This document shows, piece after piece, positions 1-9,999 of a stretch of 64,000 bases of DNA. The DNA is from Trichobilharzia regenti (taxonomy: Eukaryota > Platyhelminthes > Trematoda > Strigeidida > Schistosomatidae), in assembly GCA_944472135.2 (NCBI GenBank), contig OX235263.1:26837379-26901378 (forward strand), given 5' to 3'. Position 1 is the stretch's first letter, and the number at the start of each line of letters is the position of its first letter. The position numbers and the translations under genes were made by a program. The notes under the pieces were generated by a model. The model did no database searches. It saw only the letters and a list, made by a program, of their open reading frames with translations, and was not told where the DNA came from.

Positions 1-60
1 TGTCAGAAAAGTATCAGCTTATAGACTTTTTTGAATCAGTAAATAAACATCAAATTATAA

Positions 61-1576
61 CCGATATAATAATAATAATAACAGCTTTATTCCAAACAGT
101 ATTTGTGGTACAGGTATGGAATTTTCAGCGTGCATTACAATATATGGCATCTAATTACCTCATAAATTTTATAAGATATTAAAATCAAAAAGCAACAACC
201 AGAAAAAATATATAAATAAAAAGAAATAAAAAGAACACCGTTGCGTTTACATTTTAAACAGTGTACCACAGGATATGAAATATAAAATTGGTGTGTGAAG
301 AGAAGATGAGAACAACAGTGTAATAGTAACGAGGAAAGGAAAACAAAAACTAATGGACTATTTGTTAGAGTGCCGCAGTAAGTTTATCGTGTCATACCTA
401 ACGGATTTCTCATCACATAACAGCTGTGCCAGATATGGTATTGTGGAGTTTTTGTATTTGGTAGTCCTAGCATATAGCCTCCTATAGCTGCTTCTAGTTC
501 TACCAGATGAAATGCAAGGAGACAGATGCGTATAGAGAGGATTCTCGGGGTCCGACAATATTGTATTCGCTAGTTTCTTACAATGACATAATATGTCTAT
601 CTACAATAGTGTTAACCAGTTGGTTTAACGATATCCCACTTGCCCTACTAACGGCTTTTAGTGCCCTTCTCAGCGAAGCAAAGTCTTTCTTAAGTAGTCC
701 AGGAAAGACTAATGGGGAGCAGTAAAGGAGGATGGGTAGAATACAAGAATTTACAAACTGAGAAAGTAAAGACTGGTTTATGCCAGACTGCCTAAATTTC
801 CTAATGTAGAACGTTAAGCGAAACATCTTTCTAGTAACTAGCAAGATGTGGGAAGACCAGGAAAGATCGGTGGAAAAACTCAGCCCAAGGTACTTGACAT
901 AAGATGTATTTTCAACCTCTGTGCCGTCAATGATAGTGGGGCCATGTGAGCTAACTAGTTGCTGTAGGTCACATTTACGTCTGAAAGTGAAATTGACTAC
1001 CTGACATTTAGACGGATTAAGCTTAAGTCCGTTTGAAGAGGACCACTGACTAATTTCCGACAGAAAGTTATTTAATTTGGAACAATCTGACTGAGAGTTG
1101 ACAGGCATAGAAACCGAGAGGTCATCGGCATATTTAACAAAAGTGGCTACATCAGAATGAGGCAAGTCATGTAAGAAAAACGAAAACAGAAAGGGAGAAA
1201 GAACAGCACCTTGAGGAACACCAGCTAAAGTAAGTGAGGTAGTGGAGGATTTTCCATTGTAGACGGTGTACTGCTTCCTATCAGAAAAATAGGAATGCAA
1301 CCACCTATTTGTCCAGCTCTCAGCCTGTGTTGCAGCAAGCTTATTTAGCAAGAGAAACCTGGGAACAGAGTCAAATGCAGATGTGTAATCAAGGAAGGCA
1401 CAGCGAACGTATTTAGCTCCTTTATCTAAACTAGAGACTATACTATGATGTAGGACAACAGCGGCATCTAAGGTACACCTACTATGTTTATAAGCAAACT
1501 GGTTGGGGTCATTGAAAGGCTTGAAAGAGGGTTCAGGATTAATTAAAATAAGTCTTTCCATAACTTTCAAAAAAGG
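61..1576 (-). mobile_element. CR1/Rex1-like LINE, 5'-truncated
   Basis: Minus-strand non-LTR retrotransposon running from a truncated 5' end near 1576 to an (ATT)n tail at about 65-80. The 3' untranslated region lies at 81-357. Its last part (81-129) is nearly identical to the tail of a tRNA-derived SINE (39163-39211). At least five relatives in the window (9990-11957, 29660-30650, 33105-35106, 44140-44625, 7410-7815) support it as one family. The reverse transcriptase resembles CR1/Rex1 LINEs; the clade is inferred from motif style and was not tested by phylogeny. Confidence 0.85.
358..1570 (-). pseudogene. LINE reverse transcriptase, one frameshift
   Basis: Reverse transcriptase of the CR1/Rex1-like LINE. 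Visible blocks in order are NQFAYKHSRCTLDA, the palm motif FLDYTSAFDSVP with the first catalytic aspartate, AGVPQGAVLSPFLF, and FVKYADDLSVS with the catalytic Asp pair, followed by thumb residues up to VDRHIMS. The 330-residue frame is open from the first Met at 1570, but no endonuclease lies upstream, so the copy is 5'-truncated. An extra T near 582 (read tca-ttg-taa where relatives read tca-tgt-aag) shifts the frame; the last 66 codons (SDPENPLYTHLSPC onward) continue at 358-558. Apart from that indel the copy is unusually clean, which suggests fairly recent insertion. Confidence 0.85.
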
Positions 1577-1924
1577 TTAACTGTCATTATTTTTGGGGTT
1601 TTATTATTTTTACTATTTTTTGTATTCATATTTATTTGTGAAAGGAGATAAATTGTTGCATATATTTGCACAATGTTGAAAATTCAATTCTGTAAGAAAC
1701 ATCACTATTTGTATAAAGTGTTTATAATGACTTTGATTCACATATTCTACCTTGGTTTATAAAAATGACATTATTAAATAGTGTTTTTCAATATTAACAT
1801 CATCAATGATACGAGACTGACTGAATCATTATTGAATAAGTTAAAATAATTTCAGAGAATTAAATACTGAAAGCAAAATTTTGCTATTCAAAGTTTTTGA
1901 TCATCATTTAACACCAGTTAGAGA
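1577..1924. other. AT-rich stretch, nothing recognised
   Basis: No coding frame, tRNA-like box or repeat shared with the rest of the window was found between the LINE truncation point and the SINE remnant. Confidence 0.5.
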
Positions 1925-2120
1925 ACCATTGAACCATTGAGTGCCGAACGTCTGTTTTGGCCTAAATTGAAACTCTTCAGTAGTACACATCCAAGACCCT
2001 GCCCAGTGTCGAACTTTAAGCCTACAGTTTGCAAGTGCACCAATGTTAAACATTCAGCCACTAAGACCATCAATGCTGATTTCCGTCATTGGATACCTTC
2101 CCCTTACAGTGAAGTTGAAT
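1925..2120 (-). repeat. degenerate hammerhead-SINE remnant
   Basis: On the minus strand this aligns by eye to the better copy at 21845-22050. The core CTGAAGA is still readable at about 1979-1985, but the GAAA block has become CAAA and stem II is lost. The open frame at 1937-2227 follows this repeat and is not credible as a gene. Confidence 0.45.
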
Positions 2121-2329
2121 GGTCAACAAACTTGTGCCCTAATCGGAAGGTACTGGATTCTATCCTTAGTGGTGGTGTCATGAGAACGTACTTCCCAGAG
2201 AATGTCAATTCGTACCAAAAATCTTAGGAACAGTCATATCATGCACTGAGATACGTTGCCACCCATGATTAGGTAGTCAAAGTTTAAAGCAAGTTATATT
2301 AGGATACTATTTTCCTGAGTCCTGAGTCA

Positions 2330-3545
2330 CATTATCCTGGAGAGAATAAAGGACGCAGTGGAGACAGAACTCCGAACAGAACAAGCTGGATTCAGGAAAG
2401 TCAGGCAAATCATGTACTGACCAAATTGCAACTCTACGCAACTACTCGAGTACTGCAGCATGCAGCGCCCAAATATTCATCAACCTAATTGCTGTACGAC
2501 AACGGCGGCACATGTCAAGTCATCCACAACGGAAAACTCAGCGATGCGTTTGGAGTAAACACAGCAGTCAGACAAGGGTGCCTACCTATTATCACCAATG
2601 ATATTCCTAATTGTGGTGCACTGACTGGATTATGCGTCGGGCAGTGGGAAACGAGAAGACAGGGATATCTTGGACCGACGTGAATGACCTGGAAGACCTG
2701 AATTTCGCGCGTGGATGATTTATGTTTGATGCGACACAAAATCGAAGACTTACAAGCGAAGAAGCAGCCGGCGAAGAAAGGACTCCAGGTGAACATAGAC
2801 AAGATGGAGGTTATGAAAATAACCAACCAACAACAACAACAGCAGCAATATCCAGCGTCAATCACCATCAACGGGAGGGATTTGAAAGAGGTTACTTCAT
2901 TCACTTATCTAGGGAGCATGGTCTCAACTACAGGAGGAACGGATGAGGATGTCAAATAGAGCGAGAATCGGGAAGGTGAGAAACACATTCATCAACCTGA
3001 AACCAATCTGGAAATCTTCGACACTCAGCTAGCATCAACAACAAAATTCAGTCGGATTTTCAATACAAACGTCAAGTCAGTCAGTTCTCCTACACGGATC
3101 AAACACTTGGCGGGAAGGTCACGAAGAATATTTCCAACAGCCTGTTGCAGACCCTTATTAACAACTGTCTTCGCTCTATACTGAAGATTAGATGGCCGGA
3201 AAGAATCACCAACGAGGAGTTATGGGAACAAACAAACAAAACAAGAACCAATCGCCCAAGAAATATGCAGGAGAAAGTGGATGGAGATGGATTGGACACT
3301 CGCTGAGGAGACCGCTGGGTGACATCGCGCGTCAAGCCCTCGAGTGGAACCTGAAAGGGAAGCGGCGTGTGGGACGTCCAAGGGTGACATGGAAGGGATC
3401 TTGTGAAGAGGAGTTGGAACAGTATGGACTAACATGGATGTAGGTGAAATGTACAGCAGAAGGAAGACAGAAGTGGCAAGTGGAGACGTGGAGTGAAGCC
3501 CTATGTTCCACTAGGAACCCAAGGGAGCAATAATAAATAATAATA
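2330..3545 (+). pseudogene. RTE-clade LINE fragment (SR2-like), decayed
   Basis: Plus-strand 3' half of an RTE reverse transcriptase, broken into at least three frames. It aligns with the better copy at 45181-48698: ERIKDAVETELRTEQAGF, the QGCL block, the region before the catalytic DD, TFYLGSMVSTTGG near 2905-2945, and the C-terminal WRWIGHSLRRP near 3285-3310. A 4-nt insertion (2710-2713) lies directly before the catalytic aspartates and is shared with three other copies. It ends in the family tail (ccctatgttccactagg) followed by an AATAAT run. Confidence 0.85.
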
Positions 3546-3704
3546 ATTCTTCACTGCTTTCTAACTTCCGTTATATTTTCATTTCATTAGTGCTATATAT
3601 ATATATTATATATGGGTACAATTCTGTTAGGTCTAAACTAGTAACTTATGTTTACCACGAAGTGATTATACACAAACTGTCTTCTTCATCACATACATAT
3701 CACA

Positions 3705-3965
3705 GGAATCTATCGTTCAACAAATATGTCGAAGGCAATATAGCTGGATTGCACATATACTGAGGAGACCACTGAATGGAATCACGCTCCGGTGTATGGA
3801 TCGACTGGTATCCGAGTGGGAAACTACGAACTATGTGTCCAAGAGTTACATAAAGAAGGTCATATGAGGAAGGAATTGAAAGTTTTTAGACAATTGTGTA
3901 GTCCTCTAAAGAGGACTTTGAAGAACTAAGTGAAATATTGATGTGTTGCTTGCTGATGCTCCCAA
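3705..3965 (+). pseudogene. short RTE 3' fragment
   Basis: Codons reading SWIAHILRRPL at about 3737-3772 match the C-terminal WRWIGHTLRKP block of the RTE family, followed by diverged sequence. Too short and decayed to place further; preceded by a (TA)n tract at 3596-3615. Confidence 0.4.
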
Positions 3966-4189
3966 CGTTTCTCTAGGCACCCAAGAGGATAGTTATACTA
4001 ATTTATAAGCCAATTCTTCCTCTTCGATTGGCTTAATGTTTTGAGAATGAAAAGAAAGCTTCTTGTAATTGTATTCAAATTGTTAACGCAAGAAATCACC
4101 CATTTAAATATATTTAGAAGACAACAGTCACTCTACTCTAAAAGCTAGATCACTTCTAATAGAATGCATCAGTTTTATAGGGATTTTGT

Positions 4190-4390
4190 TTGATTAGTTG
4201 AAAGACTTCATCATGAGCTGACACCATTTACATAGCCATCGGAAAACCTGAGAGTTCTGGACAACTGTTTCGTCCTAGTTTGGGACTCTTTATCAGTTCG
4301 CACTTACCATGACTTGAACCTGGGACCTTCTGGTTACAAGACGAGCTAGTTTGCATACCATTTAACCACTGGGACCCAATCCAATGACCT
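4190..4390 (-). mobile_element. tRNA-derived SINE with decayed hammerhead
   Basis: Minus-strand copy of the family at 21845-22050. A tRNA-like head (box A TGGTTAAATGG, box B GGTTCAAGTC) is followed by a hammerhead region in which stem II (GTCCCAAACTAGGAC) and GAAA survive but the CTGANGA block is lost. The frame at 4228-4452 is spurious. Confidence 0.65.
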
Positions 4391-4445
4391 ATAACTTGTA
4401 ACTTCTGCCAATGGTTCTCTAAATAATGTCCACTCATGATGAAAA

Positions 4446-4945
4446 CCTCCAACCAAACGACGCCTTACTTCCCAATGTAGTAGTGAGTGATAAGTTCTTT
4501 AAGAACAAAACAACATTATTAGTATGTTTAGTTCGGACGGAGGGCAATAAATCAACCAAAAAAATTATTTCGACAATTAAAGGGTAATATATTTATAAAA
4601 ATTGAAGCAGGTGGATACAAATGAAATTCACTTAATTTCATATAAAATGATGCATTACTTAACCATCTGTTTTTTATCTTTATTAATATTAATACCTTTT
4701 TAATTGTGGTCCTAATTTTAGTTCGCAAATTATCACCTCTGCCAGTATGTTCACATTTACTAATTATGACTGGTGTATTGATCCCTACTGACTTAATAGT
4801 TGAAGTGGATGGATTACAAAATTAATAAAGATTGTTTTATAAGTGAATTGATACCAAAAGTATTTTTATAAAGGAAAATGTCAAGTGTTGTCTAGAAATT
4901 TTAAGAATTAGGAGTACGATTACGATAAGATTGAATAAAGATGTG
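4446..4945. other. AT-rich intergenic sequence
   Basis: No gene or shared repeat recognised. Confidence 0.5.
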
Positions 4946-4949
4946 AAGT

Positions 4950-5254
4950 TGTAAAAACACAAGACAAGGGCCGGAAACAGATCCTTTTTTACGGAAATCA
5001 GCGCATATTTAAATGTATTTCATGTACATTATTATTCGATCAGACAAAGACAGTCTTCTGATTGGTTGTTTCTTGCTTCTCGGAAAGTTAAGCCATATAT
5101 CTGCGAATCGTATTTGCCCACGTTAATTAAGTCTGCTGTGATTGGTTGTTGAATCAGTCTTGTTCATATTTCCTCACGGCCAATATTAGTGACCTAGATA
5201 GACATTGACGTAGGTTAGTGTCTACCAATTGGCTAGCAGCCTACTCTCACCACA
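4950..5254 (-). mobile_element. solo LTR, 4-bp target duplication
   Basis: Minus-strand LTR of 305 bp with TG...CA ends, flanked by the direct repeat AAGT at 4946-4949 and 5255-5258. It matches the LTR at 10420-10738. It keeps the CCAAT-rich segment and the terminal CTTGTCTT block. No gag or pol lies next to it, so it is a recombined single LTR. Superfamily not determined; 4-bp duplications are common for Ty3/Gypsy elements. Confidence 0.8.
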
Positions 5255-5334
5255 AAGTGAAGTGGAATCAATTCAAGTGGTAAAATAAAATAAAGTTGCA
5301 AAACACGACTTAAAAACTACAGCACACTGTCGCG

Positions 5335-5905
5335 CGGTGGCTGCACGTAGCTTCAGGTCCTTATGGACGATTCGCAGAGCCCAAGAATTACCAGAGATAT
5401 GTTCATCTCCTTATATACATCTCTGGTTAGGTCAAGACTGGAAAACTGCATCCAGGCCGCCAGTCCTTGTCTAAAAGGGGATTCACACATTCTAGAAAGT
5501 GTTCAAAGGAAGGCAACACGTATGGTTCACGGCATAGCTAACTTATCATACGAGGAAAGACTAGACAGTTTAAATCTCTTCTCACTGTCATACCATAGGC
5601 AGAGAGGAGATTTAATCACAATGTTTAGAATTCTAAATAATAACTACGGACCTGACCTATTCTCTCTTTTCCTCCCCATCAGGACACAGCAGGAAAGTTC
5701 AAAAGCCAAGGAGAAATCATATTGCTGTTGAGTACTGGTTTTCACATCGAGTCACAAACTCTTGGAACCGACTCCCAGAAGAAGTGGTGTCTGCAACCTC
5801 AACTCATTCGTTCAAGAAGGGTTTGGACAACCACAGAAATCTACTAGAAAAGGATTAACATAGGCTGCAAGCCTTCTATCCTCAACCAATAAATCTGAAA
5901 TCTGA
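5335..5905 (+). pseudogene. CR1-clade LINE 3' end (SR1-like)
   Basis: Codons 5363-5731 read SLVRSRLENCIQAASPCL, ESVQRKATRMVHGI, LSYEERLDSLNLFSL and RQRGDLITMFRILNN, the typical thumb/C-terminal block of CR1-type LINEs. A frameshift near 5690 moves the remaining C-terminus into another frame. The end (near 5885-5905) carries a short repeated AATCTGA unit, the CR1-style tail. This family differs from the (ATT)n-tailed LINEs elsewhere in the window. Confidence 0.75.
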
Positions 5906-6005
5906 AGGTAATGGAAGCACTCTGGATTAATCACATACAGCCTAAACTGTGTGTACAAAAATCAATAGACTTCAATCTTCGCCTACCATGGACTACATGA
6001 CCTAT
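5906..6005 (+). pseudogene. PLE endonuclease C-terminus, fragment
   Basis: About 30 codons (QPKLCVQKSIDFNLRLPW) match the conserved PLE tail seen at 38005-38050 (QPALCVQKKQVQPVLLPWP). It begins where the CR1 tail ends, so the CR1 element seems to have inserted into an older PLE. Confidence 0.6.
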
Positions 6006-6432
6006 TTAAATATGATTGGTCACTAGTATGTACTTTTGTTTTTTATTTAACTGAGTAATTGTCGTGAACTTTATTATTGTTAACCATGTTAGTTGTAAAG
6101 CGGTTGTAAAGAAACAAAGAAATGACGATATCATCTCGCGAAGCTTGTCTCCTAGCCTTATTCAAATTTTAATTATGGTTATTCTTATCATTTATATATG
6201 TATACTGACTGAGTAATTATTTATTGCAACTTGGTAATTGACGCATTTGTATTAAAAGTTCTATATAAATTAGAATACAGTTATTAACAAGGATCTAATT
6301 GAGACAACCCAAATAATAGCGACCAATAGGTGCAAACGTACCAGTGGCCTTGAACGCATATCATTCATTGGACTATAGAAACTGCAGTTATTACGGCTGC
6401 ATTAATAATCAAAATATGACGATAATAATAGT
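6006..6432. other. unassigned AT-rich sequence
   Basis: Nothing recognised except scattered ATT/TAA runs. Confidence 0.4.
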
Positions 6433-6475
6433 AATCACTTTTGATGTAGTTGTGTTCTCTGAGCTGGATGGTTAA

Positions 6476-6520
6476 TTTGTGAAGCTTTCATCACCCTACT
6501 GGGTGAATCTTCAGCATGCA
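6476..6520 (-). ncRNA. hammerhead-like motif in PLE flank
   Basis: Minus strand: CTGAAGA (6508-6514), a 6-bp stem II (TCACCC/GGGTGA) with AGTA loop, then GAAA (6486-6489) and a minimal AGCT stem III. Stem I pairs only its first two bases. The core matches the hammerhead consensus CUGANGA...GAAA. Confidence 0.6.
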
Positions 6521-6677
6521 TACTTCAATTTGAATTGAAGTGAGCTTTTAGATTTCTCCACGAGTTTATTAATCACCTCTCCTGGTCGATGACCTTGGAT
6601 GTGATTGGTTGTTTTTGTGTATTTTCACACCTTCTGGGTTATTTGTATTGGAACTGATTGTTTCTTTGACTTGAACT

Positions 6678-7173
6678 TTGACCCGTTTGTGTGTGAAGTT
6701 TCTTTCTTATAGGTTGATAAATTTTGTCTATCTCGATGTGTACGACACACAAACCACCAAAGTCGCTTCACTCAATTCAAAAGACTCAACAGCGAAAAAA
6801 GATAAAACCAACCTCATCTACAAAATAAATTGTAACAACTGCGAAAAACACTACATTGGCCTAAGTGGACGTCCCCTTCGTCTTCGTATCCACGAACATA
6901 AGCTAGCTGTCAAAAGACATGATAACCACATCCTCATATCACTACACACAGACAACCATGGACATCAATTCGACTGGGACAACCTACGTTGAGATATTAG
7001 ACAGAGGAAACAACAAGAATGCTAGAGAATTTTTAGAAGCTTGGCATTCCAGTGAATCATCAATCAATAGACACATCGAGATAGACAAAATTTATCAACC
7101 TATAAGAAAGAAACTTCACACACAAACGGGTCAAAGTTCAAGTCAAAGAAACAATCAGTTCCAATACAAGTAA
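6678..7173 (+). pseudogene. PLE GIY-YIG endonuclease, truncated
   Basis: Penelope-like elements encode a reverse transcriptase followed by a GIY-YIG endonuclease that nicks target DNA. Here the endonuclease reads LIYKINCNNCEKHYIGLSG, then RPLRLRIHEHKLAVKR, HGHQFDWDN and FLEAWHSSESSINRHIE. The Cys pair and the YIG tripeptide are present. A one-base frame change near 6985 splits it (6678-6992, then 6919-7173). The first ~23 codons of the open frame come from the inverted left arm and are not native. Closest relative in the window: 30827-31438. Confidence 0.85.
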
Positions 7174-7285
7174 CCTACAAGGTGCGAAAATACACAAAAC
7201 AACCAATCACATCCAGGTCATCCAGGAGAGATGATTAATAAACTCGTGGAGAAATCTAAAAGCTCACTTCAATTCAAATTGAAGT

Positions 7286-7332
7286 ATGCATGCTGAAGAT
7301 TTCACCCAGTAGGGTGATGAAAGCTTCGCAAA
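7286..7332 (+). ncRNA. hammerhead-like motif in PLE flank
   Basis: Mirror copy in the right arm: CTGAAGA at 7293-7299, stem II 7300-7318, GAAA at 7319-7322, AGCT stem III. Stem I is weak (G-C, then U-G). Confidence 0.6.
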
Positions 7333-7409
7333 TTAAACATCCAGCTCAGAGAACACAAGCACATCATAATCATCCACCTGAGCTACAAATCTTCTCTATC
7401 ATATCTAGT

Positions 7410-7815
7410 AATCACCTTATTCCAAACAGTGATAGTTATACGGAATGGAATTTTCAACGTTTTTATATATATTTCAACAATTTAGCTCCTTTTATGAATA
7501 TGTACACATATTAAATTCAAAATAGTAATAATAATACTAATAATGAAAGCATTGTAAACAGAATGATGTTGGAAACTTAATGAAGTATAAATAGATAGTA
7601 TCATAGATAACACATATAATAATAATAATAATCTTTGCTTGTACTATGCAGTTCAGATTACTGATTTAAAAAGTTCTATAAGCTGGCTCTTTTCTGACAT
7701 CTGACGCTCTCTTCACATAGAACCCGTGCTAAATATGATAATATAGCAGAATTTTTATATATTCAGTAGGTGTACGTGCATAAATTCTTATGAAGTTTCT
7801 TCTGGTTTTACTCGA
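7410..7815 (-). mobile_element. CR1/Rex1-like LINE, 3' end only
   Basis: The 7410-7560 part matches the 3' untranslated region of the LINE at 61-357 (ttattcca, ggaattttca blocks); 7700-7815 aligns with its C-terminal codons. (TAA)n runs lie at 7530 and 7618. No intact frame. Confidence 0.6.
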
Positions 7816-7879
7816 AGATATTAAAAGAAAACATTATAAATTATTTAAATTAATCCCAGCGTGTTAAGAAAATCAAAAC

Positions 7880-7930
7880 AAGGTTTTTCTGAAAGTTTCG
7901 CCACGCAGGCCACAGCTTCTTCAGCAGATT
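7880..7930 (-). ncRNA. hammerhead-like motif, second PLE lineage
   Basis: Minus strand: stem I TCTG/CAGA (4 bp), CTGAAGA (7918-7924), six-pair stem II (GCTGTG/CGTGGC with three G-U pairs, loop GCCTG), GAAA (7896-7899), very short stem III. It occupies the same position relative to the endonuclease as in the other PLE lineage. Confidence 0.6.
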
Positions 7931-8253
7931 TATTCGGATTATAATTAATCATCAAAATGTATAGTCAAAAATTTTTACATAATATGAAGTCAGTTTATTT
8001 GAAGGTCATTTGTCCATGGACATTTTTTACCAATAGAAGTATGTAAGCAGTCCTCACATATATTTGTAATGACTAATGTCAAATTGTTGTTGTGTTTACT
8101 CTTCTATAGTTGATTTGTAAAGATTAGATTTGTATGCATGTGTGTGTGATGTGTGTTATTTGTCATATGGAAAATACATGAATTCATGTGTGATAAACAT
8201 GATACTACATGTTTTAAAAGTTCATGGAGGGTCATAGAGTGTTTGTTGTTTTT

Positions 8254-8606
8254 TCATCTGTTGTGCTTCATAAGAGTTTGCCATATAGGTGATAAGTCTA
8301 TCCCGTCTTTCCTATTCACTGCATTTGATGTGGTTAAAATGTGCAAGGCTTCAGAAGTCAATCTTTCTTTATGTGAATGAAATCCTCTCCCGAGAATTTT
8401 GACATTGTCAAAATCAATCTTATGTCCGCTGTCTATCGCATGCATTGCTATAGCCGATCCCTTTTCTAGACTTTTTAATTCTACTTCATTTCTAGTTGGA
8501 CGTGTCGTGCAAAGTCTGTGTTCATTCACTCTGACCTTCACCTGTCTACTGCTCTCCCCTATATAGCATGCCTCACATTCTGAACACTTTATCTTGTAGA
8601 CACAAT
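8254..8606 (-). pseudogene. PLE GIY-YIG endonuclease, interrupted
   Basis: Reads NCVYKIKCSECEACYIGESS, then RQVKVRVNEHRLCTTRP, HAIDSGHKIDFDNVKILGRG and SEALHILT. The CxxC pair and YIG are intact. Compared with the other copies here it has a longer insert between the RxNEH block and the HAIDSGH block, marking a separate lineage. The frame is open from 8619 to the stop at 8254; the preceding linker (8860-9354) is separated by the 214-bp insertion and carries a stop before PEKLLDN. Confidence 0.85.
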
Positions 8607-8620
8607 TACTTTGTGACATT

Positions 8621-8834
8621 ATATGTCCAAACCAAGTTTACTTTTAACGGTTTGAAAAAATTTGGGCATTGGGTATATGATATTCATTATAATAGAGGTT
8701 TTTGTATTTCCCAATGAATGAAAAACAAAACGAGATTGTTTTTACCGACGTTTCACTATTTAATGCTAATAGCTTTCTCAAAGTATTATTGTTTTTCATT
8801 CATTGGGAAATACAAAAACCTCTATTATAATGAA
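8621..8834. mobile_element. 214-bp insertion with hairpin, 14-bp TSD
   Basis: Flanked by identical 14-bp direct repeats (tactttgtgacatt at 8607-8620 and 8835-8848). Inside, about 46-bp inverted repeats (near 8681-8728 and 8788-8834) form a long hairpin. A GAAAC-palindrome segment on the minus strand (near 8735-8775) is reminiscent of a decayed hammerhead. Removing one repeat copy and the insert restores the PLE order. Confidence 0.75.
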
Positions 8835-9340
8835 TACTTTGTGACATTTTGGGAATTATCTACTTGACATGCACTAACGCTTTCTCTAGAGAATTAGAAG
8901 GTTTGACACAGACTTTTATATTATATGCAGCAAATAGTCTTTGAAGTTGTTCAGCTGTGTCCTTGCGATATGGAATGGCTATCGTCGATAGCCAGGATTT
9001 TTCAACTTTTTGTTTTCCTTTATGCTCCTTTCTATTGGTGATGTTATCTAGTAGCTTTTCAGGCTAACCATTTCCAATCAAAATCTGTTTTATATTGGTT
9101 ATCTCGTTCTCCATATCGTCTTTATCTGTTATAATGTTTCTAGCTTCGTTAATGAGATTTAAAGCTACTGAAACTTTCATTCCTATTGGATGACCTGATT
9201 GGAAATTCAAATACTTATTGGAATGTGTCGGCTTTATGTATATAGTAAACTTTAGTTTCTCATCAGTTTGTCTTTTTACAAGACAATCAAGAAAGACAAT
9301 CAATAATAAAAAGAAAACGTTGAGAATAAAGAAGATCTTC

Positions 9341-9440
9341 AGTGAAAGAAACATCCCCGTATTGAGTCATAAGAAAAAGGCGCAAACAGCGAAGAAAATT
9401 TTCTTTTCGACGATTCATTTTCATAAGCTGTTGTACAATA
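9341..9440 (-). repeat. PLE 3'-end hairpin motif
   Basis: Minus-strand copy of the conserved hairpin (AAGAAAATTTTCTT followed by CGCTG) that lies ~0.45-0.65 kb downstream of endonuclease stops elsewhere (18550-18625, 27125-27190, 38232-38285, 54900-54965). Confidence 0.5.
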
Positions 9441-9689
9441 ATCGTAATTATATTAAAGAAAGAAATCTTTAGACAAATCAGATAATGGTAAACTTTGTCC
9501 TCGAAAAATGTATTACATAATGTAAGGCGTAAGAAGGGATGACTAACTGTAAGTTAGAAAAGAGGGAGACATTGGCATGACGTAATAAATATGAGATGAT
9601 GACTAGTCAATAAGCTCATGTAGAATGGACAGGAACTAGTGGAAAGGCTATAAAGTGTTTTTGTATAATATCATCTTATGGAAAAAGCA

Positions 9690-9910
9690 ATGTTATTAAT
9701 ACACAGTAATAGAATGTTAATAAAATGTGGACGATGGGAATAATAATGATGATAATATAATAATAATAGTAATAACAACGATAGTAGTGAACTTACATAA
9801 TATAAAAGGAAAAAAGAGGGAAAAGGGTGTTTAGTATCAGACAAGATAACTTGAACCCGATAACTGCTTACAAGAACTGAAGTGCCTATTGACAATCATA
9901 TCAGTTAGCT
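9690..9910 (-). pseudogene. LINE C-terminal fragment
   Basis: Codons reading LSDTKHPFPSFF match the SDPENPLYTHL block of the LINE at 358-558, and the DNA matches 34100-34200. Strongly decayed. Confidence 0.5.
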
Positions 9911-9999
9911 GAGATAAAGGCGCGCCACTAATCCTACTTAAAATTTTCAGTGGTCTGCTTGATATGACACAGTCTTTTTTGAAAGGTTCAAGCAAGAAT

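Larger units (their letters stand above)
6433..7370. repeat. PLE with inverted copy of its own 3' end
   Basis: Left arm 6433-6745 and right arm 7075-7370 are near-identical inverted repeats of about 300 bp; the 330-bp centre (6746-7074) encodes the GIY-YIG domain. The right arm contains the last ~33 endonuclease codons plus the 3' flank, and the left arm is the same segment inverted. Both arms carry the hammerhead-like motif. The element is truncated about 30 codons upstream of the GIY-YIG domain and fused there to an inverted 3' end. Confidence 0.85.
7850..9305 (-). mobile_element. PLE, distinct lineage, 5'-truncated
   Basis: Minus-strand PLE running from the end of the reverse transcriptase (VFLDCLVKRQTD near 9290) through the linker (8860-9270) and GIY-YIG endonuclease to a 3' flank with a hammerhead motif (7880-7930). 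A 214-bp insertion (8621-8834) with a 14-bp target duplication interrupts it just before the GIY-YIG domain. Confidence 0.8.

Noticed and set aside
1937..2227. 96-residue frame as a gene
   Set aside because: Overlaps a degenerate SINE, has no domain signals and no splice context.
9064..9354. Hydrophobic 96-residue frame that could be a membrane protein
   Set aside because: The C-terminal part is PLE linker (KFTIYIKPTHSNKYLNFQSG); the hydrophobic start comes from flanking AT-rich DNA.
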